Positions 52,400 through 59,399 of a DNA stretch of 64,000 bases are shown here, piece by piece. Source of the stretch: Secundilactobacillus pentosiphilus. Its GTDB lineage: Bacteria; Bacillota; Bacilli; Lactobacillales; Lactobacillaceae. The stretch's first letter is position 1. The number at the start of each line of letters is the position of its first letter. Below the pieces are notes generated by a model. The model was not told the origin of the DNA and did no database searches. It was given only the letters and a program-made list of their open reading frames with translations. A program made the position numbers and the translations under genes. The stretch is taken from assembly GCF_002217985.1 (NCBI RefSeq), contig NZ_BCMI01000007.1:1-64000 (forward strand), read 5' to 3'.

Positions 52400-55030
52400 T
52401 CAATCCTTGTTTTGACGATCAGCAGATACTTTACTCGTCACGATCATTGGCATAATGCCGCCATTTCTGTAATAGTTCCAGTCCGCCGGTGTATCAAAAC
52501 GCACGACCGCGTCGAACTTGGTTTGCTTCCCCGCCTTCTGCGCGGTCACGTGAGCCACTTGCCCATCGATATCGATTGAGAAGGTTTCCGTGCCGTCAAG
52601 CCCTAACGATGCCGCGGTTTGACCCGGTTGATACTGCAGCGGGACAACGCCCATCATGGCTAAATTAGCACGGTGGATCCGTTCAAAGCTTTCGGCAATA
52701 ATGGCTTTGACCCCCAGCAGTTTGACCCCTTTAGCAGCCCAGTCGCGGGACGACCCCATACCGTAGTCTTTTCCCGCCAGTACCACTAAGCCGGTATGAT
52801 CAGCGTGGTATTTCTGTGCCGCTTCAAAAATGGTCGTTTCTTCATTGGTTGGCAAATAGCGGGTAAAGCCCCCCGTTTTATCGGGAGTTAACTGATTTCT
52901 CAAGCGAATATTGGCCAATGTGCCACGCATCATGACTTCGTGATTACCACGCCGTGAGCCATAGGAATTAAAGTCTTTCGTCGCGATTCCTTTCGATTTC
53001 AAATATTTACCGGCGGGTGTTTGCGCCCCAATAAAACCGGCTGGGGAAATATGGTCGGTCGTGATCGAATCGCCTAACTTTGCCAGGACTCGCAGACCGG
53101 AAAAGTGCTGACTGCCGGCTTGCCCATCGAAAAATGGCGGCGAAGCAATATAAGTTGAGCTGTCATCCCACTGGTAAGTTGGTGACTCAGGTGCCGGCAG
53201 TTTATCCCAGGTCATATTCTGACTCAAGATGGACTGATAGTTCTTTTGAAATTCCTTTGGCTTGAGGTAGGCTTGCTCCAGTTGCGTCACTTCCGCATCT
53301 TTAGGCCACAGATCCTTCAGATATACCGGGGTGCCGTCCTTAGCGGTACCCACGGGCTGAGTCGTGAGGTCAATGTCACAGGTTCCCGCCAACGCGTAAA
53401 CCACGACCAATGGCGGTGAAGCCAAGTAGGTATCCTTGATCAGTGGATTGACCCGGCCCTCAAAGTTACGGTTACCGCTTTCGACCGCTGTGATTGGGTA
53501 AGGTGCATTGGTCAGGCGCGTTTGAAGATCTTCTTTCAACTGTCCCGAGTTGCCAATACAAGTGGTACAGCCGTACCCGACCAGGTTAAATCCCAGCTTA
53601 TCTAAGTATGGCTGAAGTCCCGCAGCCGCCAAATACTGAGTCACCACTCGTGATCCCGGTGCCAGCGAAGTTTTAACATAGTCCGGTACCGTTAGGCCAA
53701 GTTCAACCGCCCTTTTGGCAACTAAACCAGCTGCCAACAGCACTTTGGGGTTCGAGGTATTCGTACAGCTGGTAATGGCCGCAATCCCAATTGATCCAAC
53801 CCGAATACTGAACTTTTTACCGTCGACCGTTACCGGGTAATCAGGCATCTTCCGGCGATCATCAAACTGTTTGGGCATATTCTTAAGATAAACCGTATCC
53901 TGCGGCCGGTTAGGCCCTGCTAAACTACTTTGAACAGTTGTTAAATCAAGTGATTCATTCTCGCTATAACCTGGAACCACCTTGTCGTTATAGAAAAGAT
54001 GGTTAGTCTTTGCATAATTTTCCACTAATTCAATCTGTGCCTCAGAACGGTTGGTCAGCTTGAGGTAATCAATGGTTTGCTGATCGATCGGGAAAAAGCC
54101 GCAGGTTGCACCATATTCCGGTGCCATATTGGCAATCGTTGCCCGGTAGGCCAGGGGCAGGCTCTTAGCGCCAGCACCGTAAAATTCAACGAACTTGCCG
54201 ACAACGTTGTGTTCCCGCAGTAGATGCGTCAACGTCAGTGCCAGGTCAGTTGCCGTGATCCCCTCGCCTAACTGACCAGTCAGCTTGACGCCCACCACCT
54301 TTGGCATGGGCATATAAGTGGCTTCACCCAGCATACTGGACTCGGCTTCGATACCGCCGACGCCCCAGCCAAGAACACCCAGTCCGTTGATCATCGTGGT
54401 GTGGGAATCGGTCCCCACCAGCGTGTCAGGAAAGGCTTCATAACTGCCATCCGCCAACTTTTTGGCGTGAATAACGTCTGCGAGGTATTCCAAATTAACC
54501 TGGTGGATGATTCCAGTATCCGGCGGGATCACCGTTAGGTTTTCAAAACTGTTTTGGGCCCACTTTAAAAAGGTATAGCGTTCACGATTCCGCTTAAATT
54601 CTTGCTGAATGTTAAAGGAAAAGGCCTGCTCATTACCGGCATGATCAACTTGCACTGAGTGGTCGATCACCAGGTGAACCGGGACTTCCGGATTAATCGA
54701 ACTGACGTCGCCGCCTCGTTTAGCAACTTCATCACGCATCGCTGCCAGATCAACTAACGCTGGTACACCCGTGAGATCTTGGAGGATCACCCGTTCCGGT
54801 TGGTGCGGGATGTCCTCGTCATGGTGGTGATCCCAGTCAGCAAAACTAGCCAAAACCGGCTTTCTTTCGGGATCTTGGTCAGCATGGCGTAATGCTTCTT
54901 CCAGCAAAATCCGAATGGTATAAGGCAACGTTTCGGCACTTTGCCCATGGTCCTTTAAATAAGCATCAATGTTGTAAAAGCGGTATGACCCACTCGCTAA
55001 ATTCAGTTGCTGCCGGTACGATTTATTCAT
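52400..55030 (-). CDS. acnA: Aconitate hydratase
   Basis: Isomerises citrate to isocitrate with a 4Fe-4S cluster. About 876 residues, AcnA type. The cluster ligands are visible in SCTNTSNP and GCTTCIGNSG. GTDSHTTMINGLGVLGWGVGG and the C-terminal swivelling domain with GKDYGMGSSRDWAAKG complete the active site. Start at 55030 chosen since GGTGG lies seven bases ahead; the frame is open to 55075. First gene of the operon, promoter at 55162-55190. Confidence 0.96.
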   Translation of the reverse strand: MNKSYRQQLNLASGSYRFYNIDAYLKDHGQSAETLPYTIRILLEEALRHADQDPERKPVLASFADWDHHHDEDIPHQPERVILQDLTGVPALVDLAAMRDEVAKRGGDVSSINPEVPVHLVIDHSVQVDHAGNEQAFSFNIQQEFKRNRERYTFLKWAQNSFENLTVIPPDTGIIHQVNLEYLADVIHAKKLADGSYEAFPDTLVGTDSHTTMINGLGVLGWGVGGIEAESSMLGEATYMPMPKVVGVKLTGQLGEGITATDLALTLTHLLREHNVVGKFVEFYGAGAKSLPLAYRATIANMAPEYGATCGFFPIDQQTIDYLKLTNRSEAQIELVENYAKTNHLFYNDKVVPGYSENESLDLTTVQSSLAGPNRPQDTVYLKNMPKQFDDRRKMPDYPVTVDGKKFSIRVGSIGIAAITSCTNTSNPKVLLAAGLVAKRAVELGLTVPDYVKTSLAPGSRVVTQYLAAAGLQPYLDKLGFNLVGYGCTTCIGNSGQLKEDLQTRLTNAPYPITAVESGNRNFEGRVNPLIKDTYLASPPLVVVYALAGTCDIDLTTQPVGTAKDGTPVYLKDLWPKDAEVTQLEQAYLKPKEFQKNYQSILSQNMTWDKLPAPESPTYQWDDSSTYIASPPFFDGQAGSQHFSGLRVLAKLGDSITTDHISPAGFIGAQTPAGKYLKSKGIATKDFNSYGSRRGNHEVMMRGTLANIRLRNQLTPDKTGGFTRYLPTNEETTIFEAAQKYHADHTGLVVLAGKDYGMGSSRDWAAKGVKLLGVKAIIAESFERIHRANLAMMGVVPLQYQPGQTAASLGLDGTETFSIDIDGQVAHVTAQKAGKQTKFDAVVRFDTPADWNYYRNGGIMPMIVTSKVSADRQNKD

Positions 55031-55161
55031 CAAAAAGCCACCGTCCTTTAAACCTGTCAATGAATCATTAATCATTTAACCTAAAGTCCGAATAATTTGC
55101 GATATCCCCAATTAAATTGTTAACAACTCATTCTATTTTAATTGTATTCTCATTTATATTT

Positions 55162-55190
55162 AATCTAGTCGCAGTCATAACCTTTGTCAA
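55162..55190 (-). promoter_or_regulatory. Promoter of acnA-citZ-icd
   Basis: Minus-strand consensus TTGACA (55185-55190), 17 bp, TAGATT (55162-55167). The leader of about 125 nt (55031-55155) is AT-rich and shows no T-box core. The whole gap 55031-55378 also includes the terminator at 55284. Confidence 0.7.
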
Positions 55191-55283
55191 GAACTATCTG
55201 CATCATGATACCTTTGGTTGGCTAAAAATTTAAACTTGCTAGCTTGTCTATTATTGCCAATAAAGCGGCTTAAATGGGGACGG

Positions 55284-55323
55284 AAAAAAGCACCTCACTC
55301 TTCTATCGATTGAGGTGCTTTTT
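55284..55323 (-). terminator. Terminator of the 55379 gene
   Basis: AAAAAGCACCTCA/TGAGGTGCTTTTT with T/A tracts on both sides; 56 bp past the stop codon. Confidence 0.88.
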
Positions 55324-55378
55324 CTTAATTAAAATTAGTATACCAATTAGTTAAAAAACGTTAAACCTGAGTATCTTT

Positions 55379-56092
55379 TTAGTCTTTAGGGGCTACAGCA
55401 CTATCAATCAGCTCTACTTTAACGCCCCGTTTGACTAATTTAGCCCGACCAGCAGTGACAAATCGGCTGCGAATACTTGGTTTGGTGAGCTCGTAAACTT
55501 GTTCAAATAGCTTATTTAATACCTGAAGCGCATCATCACTGCTATCAAAGCCAATTGCCAACGTTTTTTCCTTCAGCGCATTATACTTCAGCGTTTCAAA
55601 TTTGACCTTGTTTTTCACAATTTTTAATCTGGAAAAATCATAAATGCCATTTTGCCGCAGAAGAAAATGGTAGAGTTCCCGCTTAGTACGCTGAAAAACT
55701 TCAAATTTGGAACCCTTGCTGAGAAAGACGTACTGGCTCTTACCCGCTTTTGTCTTCAGGGTATCGCCCTTACGTAACGTAAAGTTCCGCAAGTTTTCGT
55801 ATGACCCCGTAGACACATTGACTTGATCGGCAAAAAAATCGGCTGAAAAACCGGAGCCCGCGTCAAAATCAATGTTTACACTGGTCGTTTTTTTCTTATC
55901 GTGCGCGACGAAAATTTCACTATCATCGTATGGCATCCTAAACGTACCATCTAAGTCAACGTCTTGAATATCGCTCAAGTGCCTGGACAGCGAAACTTCA
56001 GATGGTTCGTTCAAATCAATAATCTTTGCAAACTTATAACCCTTTTGATGTTTAATAATCGGGATTGTTAACGTTTCAGACTTACTTGTCAT
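55379..56092 (-). CDS. Hypothetical protein, 237 residues
   Basis: No signal peptide or transmembrane segment. The N-terminal half is acidic and beta-rich (MPYDDSEIFVAHDKKKTTSVNIDFDAGSG within residues about 50-90); the C-terminal half is basic (LVKRGVKVELID). The start is ATG at 56092, with AAGGGTGAG immediately ahead. I do not recognise the family. It is single, terminated at 55284 and divergent from the T-box transcript. Composition is ordinary for the window. Confidence 0.7.
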   Translation of the reverse strand: MTSKSETLTIPIIKHQKGYKFAKIIDLNEPSEVSLSRHLSDIQDVDLDGTFRMPYDDSEIFVAHDKKKTTSVNIDFDAGSGFSADFFADQVNVSTGSYENLRNFTLRKGDTLKTKAGKSQYVFLSKGSKFEVFQRTKRELYHFLLRQNGIYDFSRLKIVKNKVKFETLKYNALKEKTLAIGFDSSDDALQVLNKLFEQVYELTKPSIRSRFVTAGRAKLVKRGVKVELIDSAVAPKD

Positions 56093-56269
56093 AAGCTCAC
56101 CCTTCTTAAAAATCATGATTGTTAGCTACATTTTGTCCTATTTAAGCCTAGCACATAGCGCCTATAAATAACACTATTAGATCATAAATTCAGTTCTGCG
56201 GCTACTTTTACAGGTGAAATGAGAGAATAACATGGTCTAACTAAAATGGCAAAAAGATTAAAATTTAGT

Positions 56270-56300
56270 TTGACATTCCACATTTTAGTGTTATTATAAT
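56270..56300 (+). promoter_or_regulatory. Promoter of the PanE-like T-box transcript
   Basis: Consensus TTGACA (56270-56275). The -10 is either TATTAT (56292-56297, 16 bp) or TATAAT (56295-56300, 19 bp). The predicted start near 56305 is just ahead of T-box stem I. Confidence 0.65.
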
Positions 56301-56304
56301 CACA

Positions 56305-56575
56305 ACTTGATAAGCAAATGCGTTAACGAGGATAACGTTGGTACGCCCTAAGCGAGTTCGGTCTGGTGTAAGCGAACAATTGTACTGACAAATCACCTCC
56401 AAGCATTTTTGATGAACGGCGACTAGTAATCAAAGACGGAGTCAATCTCCGATATCAACTTGGATCTGTGTTAGCAGATCGTAAGTTTCACTTGGTGACG
56501 AGTGGAAAACATAAAGGTGGTAACGCACACGTGCCCTTTAAGTCAGAGATGGCTTAAGGGGTATTTTTGCTTTTA
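56305..56575 (+). promoter_or_regulatory. T-box leader, specifier reads as Ile (ATC)
   Basis: T-box core AAAGGTGGTAACGC (56513-56526) is followed by an intrinsic terminator (GCCCTTTAAG with CTTAAGGGG, 56532-56563, then five T). Stem I can be drawn: AAATGC (from about 56313) pairs with GCATTT (56402-56407), GAGG with CCTC, and GTTGGTAC with GTACTGAC above the specifier loop. The loop's 3' side is AAATCA, giving ATC (56392-56394), an isoleucine codon. The T-box is seen; Ile is read from a hand-drawn fold. Confidence 0.85.
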
Positions 56576-56607
56576 GAGTCAAATACATATTTAAAGGGGT
56601 AATACAT

Positions 56608-57624
56608 ATGAAATTCACAGTTGTAGGATCAGGTGCAATGGGTCTGCGGTATGGTGTTTTATTACAGGATGCTGGTAACGAAGTTGACTTTGTCGATGGC
56701 TGGAAGCCTAACGTTGAGAAGATGCGCGAACAGGGCGGTGTTTATGTCTCTCGGGATCACGAGGATAAGCACCTCGTTCCCGTCAACGTTTACTATCCGG
56801 AAGAATATGACGGTAACCCCGATTGCTACGTTTTCTTCCTTAAACAAATGCAGTTGTCAGATATGCTGAAGCGTTGCGAACACTTCTTCAAGCCTAATCA
56901 GTACGCCTTTACCTGCATGAACGGGATGGGCCACGTTGAAAAGCTGCTGAAGTACTTCAAGCCAGACAAGCTGGTTGCGGGCACCGCACTGGTTGCCACC
57001 GTTTTGAACGGTCCTGGCGACGTAGACTTTATCGGTAAACGCGGCGCTGGGTCGATGAACCTGGCTAACTACACCGAAAAGCCAGACGAATTTACGCATC
57101 AACTGGTTGAACAGCTTGAAAAGGCACAGTTCCATCCGAACCTCACCACTAACTTCCGTGGTACTTTGATGGCTAAAGTGGTCTTTAACTCCGTTGTTAA
57201 CACCCTTTGCACCATGTTTGAAATGACCATGGGCGAATACGCCGCTTACGATGGTGCTAACGAAATGAGTCAGCAGCTGATCGATGAAGCCTATGACGTT
57301 TGTGAACGTGACGGCGTCCAGATGCTCAACACACGCAAAGAAGAACTGGACAGCATCAATTACGTTTCTAAGGTTGCTAACCCGCTCCACTACCCGTCAA
57401 TGTATCAGGATATGCATAACTACCGGCCGACCGAAGTCGACTATATCAACGGCTACCTGGTTAAGCTGGGACAGAAGCATAACTACTTTGCTAAGACCCA
57501 CGCTTTTCTGACCCACGAGGTTCACTTGGCAGAGCTTGGCAAGCAGCGCGAACTCAAGCAAATGCGCGAAGAAGAAGCCGCACCGGAAACGGTGGTTGAA
57601 CAGCAACGAGTTGTTGGAAGGTGA
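56608..57624 (+). CDS. 2-dehydropantoate 2-reductase family protein, probably branched-chain 2-ketoacid reductase
   Basis: 338 residues, slightly longer than usual PanE. N-terminal Rossmann motif VVGSGAMGLRYGVLL, catalytic Lys in LMAKVVFNSVVNTLC, and Glu/Asn region typical of the ketopantoate reductase fold. The N-terminus resembles the Lactococcus protein first called PanE and later shown to be the D-2-hydroxyacid dehydrogenase for branched-chain 2-ketoacids. Control by an Ile-type T-box supports that role over pantothenate synthesis. A charged, Glu-rich tail follows residue 315. Ribosome site AAAGGGG; terminator at 57646. Confidence 0.82.
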   Translation: MKFTVVGSGAMGLRYGVLLQDAGNEVDFVDGWKPNVEKMREQGGVYVSRDHEDKHLVPVNVYYPEEYDGNPDCYVFFLKQMQLSDMLKRCEHFFKPNQYAFTCMNGMGHVEKLLKYFKPDKLVAGTALVATVLNGPGDVDFIGKRGAGSMNLANYTEKPDEFTHQLVEQLEKAQFHPNLTTNFRGTLMAKVVFNSVVNTLCTMFEMTMGEYAAYDGANEMSQQLIDEAYDVCERDGVQMLNTRKEELDSINYVSKVANPLHYPSMYQDMHNYRPTEVDYINGYLVKLGQKHNYFAKTHAFLTHEVHLAELGKQRELKQMREEEAAPETVVEQQRVVGR

Positions 57625-57645
57625 TCTTTTGAATCAGAAATAATG

Positions 57646-57683
57646 AAGCGGTGAACCTCAATCCAAGAGGCCCATCGCTTTTT
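57646..57683 (+). terminator. Terminator after the PanE-like gene
   Basis: AAGCG...CCTC pairs with GAGG...CGCTT and is followed by five T. Confidence 0.8.
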
Positions 57684-57769
57684 GTCTTTCCAATGATGAT
57701 ATCGGTGAATTCATGTTATTCTGTTAGGTGAATCAGCATGTCATTTCTGAATTAAAGGAGCGGTCTATC

Positions 57770-58675
57770 ATGCAATTAACGAGATTACTGCACATTCAAA
57801 ACCCCATCATTCAAGGATCAATGGCTAGGATTTCAACGCCCGCCTTAGTCGTTGCGGTAAGTGAAGCTGGTGGGTTAGGTGTCCTCACCACCACTGGTGC
57901 CACTGCCAACTCACTTCAACAGGACTTGAAAACCATTCGTGCGGCTACTAAAAAACCGTTTGGCGTTAATTTGATGCTGCAGCAACCCAACATCGCTGAA
58001 CTCCTGCCTGTACTGCAAGCTGATCCAGTTCCCGTTGTCTTTACGAGTGCTGGCAACCCCGCTCCGTTTATGAACGAACTGCTCGCTCTGGGCACTAAAG
58101 TAATCCCCGTTGTTCCAAACGTTAAAATCGCTAAAAAGATGGCGGCCCTTGGTGCATCCGCAATTGTTGCTGAAGGTCTAGAATCTGGCGGTCATATTGG
58201 GACTGAGACCACGATGGCATTAGTACCACAAGTTGTTGCAGAGGTGACCATTCCAGTTATTGCTGCTGGTGGTATTGGGACTGCCGCTGGGGTGAAGGCC
58301 GCCTTTGCGTTAGGCGCCGTTGGCGTTCAGGTGGGTACCGCCTTTTTAGCTGCAGAGGAAACGCCCATCCATAATAATTACAAACAATTGGTGATTCAAG
58401 CTGATGATAATGGTACAGTAGTTACCGGAACTGGTGATAATCGGGTACGCAGTTTGAAGAACGCGCTTACCGAAATTCTGCTGGCCACTACTGATCCTGC
58501 AAGGTTTGAGCAATTATCACAGGGCTCACTGCAACGTGCCATTGATGGTGATGTGGACCGCGGCAGTTTCATGGCTGGCCAAATTGCGGGCGCTATTAAC
58601 GAGATTCGCCCCACTAAAGCGATTGTCACTGATCTGGCTAAAGGCGTTCCAACCATCATTGAAGACTTATTCTAA
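57770..58675 (+). CDS. FabK-like FMN enoyl-ACP reductase / nitronate monooxygenase family
   Basis: 301 residues, FMN-binding TIM barrel. Similar throughout to FabK: PIIQGSMARIS, PFGVNLML, FTSAGNP, VIPVVPNVKIAKKMAALGASAIVAEGLESGGHIG, IPVIAAGGIGT, VQVGTAFLAAEETPIHNNYK and DGDVDRGSFMAGQIAG. FabK reduces enoyl-ACP in streptococci. The closely related nitronate monooxygenases are the alternative, but the ending GSFMAGQIAG favours FabK. ATG at 57770 follows AAAGGAG; upstream codons lack a ribosome site. It is 17 bp ahead of a deformylase-like gene, probably co-transcribed. FabI is also present at 19696. Confidence 0.8.
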   Translation: MQLTRLLHIQNPIIQGSMARISTPALVVAVSEAGGLGVLTTTGATANSLQQDLKTIRAATKKPFGVNLMLQQPNIAELLPVLQADPVPVVFTSAGNPAPFMNELLALGTKVIPVVPNVKIAKKMAALGASAIVAEGLESGGHIGTETTMALVPQVVAEVTIPVIAAGGIGTAAGVKAAFALGAVGVQVGTAFLAAEETPIHNNYKQLVIQADDNGTVVTGTGDNRVRSLKNALTEILLATTDPARFEQLSQGSLQRAIDGDVDRGSFMAGQIAGAINEIRPTKAIVTDLAKGVPTIIEDLF

Positions 58676-58692
58676 GAAGGAGTTTCATATTT

Positions 58693-59103
58693 ATGATCAA
58701 AGAAATTAACCATAACCAAGCGTTCCTCTCCCGAAAGGCAACTCGTGCTACTGAAGCAGACGCCGCGGCTGTCACCGATCTGGTTGATACTTTAAAAGCA
58801 AACACCAACCGTGCTGTGGGTTTAGCCGCAAACATGATCGGTGTCAATAAACGGATCATCGCCATTCAGCTTGGCGTCCTTTCCATTCCGATGATCAATC
58901 CGGAAATCACCAAAAAAAGTGATCCTTACGAGGCGACGGAAGGCTGCTTGTCGCTGGAAGGTCAGCGGACAACGACCCGGTATAAAACCATTGAGGTGAC
59001 GTATCAGGATCAAAGCTTTAAGCCACATACGCAGACCTTTAAGGATTTTACTGCTCAGATCATTCAGCATGAGGTGGATCACACGAAGGGGATTTTGATT
59101 TAG
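58693..59103 (+). CDS. Short peptide deformylase-like protein
   Basis: 136 residues, shorter than the main deformylases (about 160-190). Motif I reads GLAANMIG in place of GxGLAAxQ, so the conserved Gln is replaced; motif II EGCLS has the metal Cys; motif III QHEVDH has the catalytic Glu and the two His ligands. With all metal ligands present it may be active. GLAANMIG variants form a separate subgroup, whose role in removing formyl from nascent proteins is less certain. Preceded by AGAAGGAG and coupled to the FabK-like gene. Confidence 0.83.
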   Translation: MIKEINHNQAFLSRKATRATEADAAAVTDLVDTLKANTNRAVGLAANMIGVNKRIIAIQLGVLSIPMINPEITKKSDPYEATEGCLSLEGQRTTTRYKTIEVTYQDQSFKPHTQTFKDFTAQIIQHEVDHTKGILI

Positions 59104-59112
59104 AGCGTAGAG

Positions 59113-59207
59113 CAACTCGGGTTGATTCCAGAATATAAGAAGGAACGGTGGGTTCCCTGTACTTGGGGAATTCACCGCTCCTTTTTATATGGCCGGAATC
59201 AGAGTTG
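59113..59207. repeat. Hairpin element C
   Basis: CAACTC (59113-59118) pairs with GAGTTG (59202-59207). TGATTCC (59123-59129) pairs with GGAATCA (59195-59201). Then TATAA/TTATA, AAGGA/TCCTT, CGGTG/CACCG and apical TTCCC/GGGAA (59153-59157/59166-59170). The left bulge is GGGT and the linkers are AGAA and TGGCC, as in element B. It lies ten bases past the deformylase-like stop. Confidence 0.92.
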
Positions 59208-59224
59208 TGGCGCGCGTTTAAGCA

Positions 59225-59276
59225 ATATAAGAAGAAAAGCACTGAGGAATTTTTCTCAGTGCCTTTCTTTTATATG
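59225..59276. terminator. Hairpin between elements C and F, likely bidirectional terminator
   Basis: GCACTGAG (59239-59246) pairs with CTCAGTGC (59255-59262); the pairing continues outward through GAAA/TTTC and ATATAA/TTATAT-type arms with T/A tracts. The outer flanks CGCGTTTA (before) and TAAACGCG (after) are themselves inverted copies. Confidence 0.75.
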
Positions 59277-59291
59277 GACTAAACGCGTTCA

Positions 59292-59389
59292 GAAAGCCTG
59301 CCCCCTGCCACCTAAGCAAACTGATCAAAAAATCCAAGTTCGGGATTTTATGATCAGTCTCCTTAGGCTCTGGGGGCAACCCGGCTTTC
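59292..59389. repeat. Hairpin element F (inverted relative to C)
   Basis: GAAAGCC (59292-59298) pairs with GGCTTTC (59383-59389). TGCCCCC (59299-59305) pairs with GGGGGCA (59372-59378). CCTAAG/CTTAGG, ACTGATCA/TGATCAGT and apical AAAATCC/GGATTTT follow. The right-side bulge is ACCC. The loop AAGTTCG is the reverse complement of the CGAACTT loop in D. The flanks are TAAACGCGTTC and TTCACGCTC. It ends 11 bases from the FAD oxidase stop codon. Confidence 0.92.
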
Positions 59390-59399
59390 TTCACGCTCT

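Noticed and set aside
58396-58659. Antisense ORFs across well-assigned genes
   Set aside because: Shadow frames of the FabK-like gene and others with no ribosome sites.
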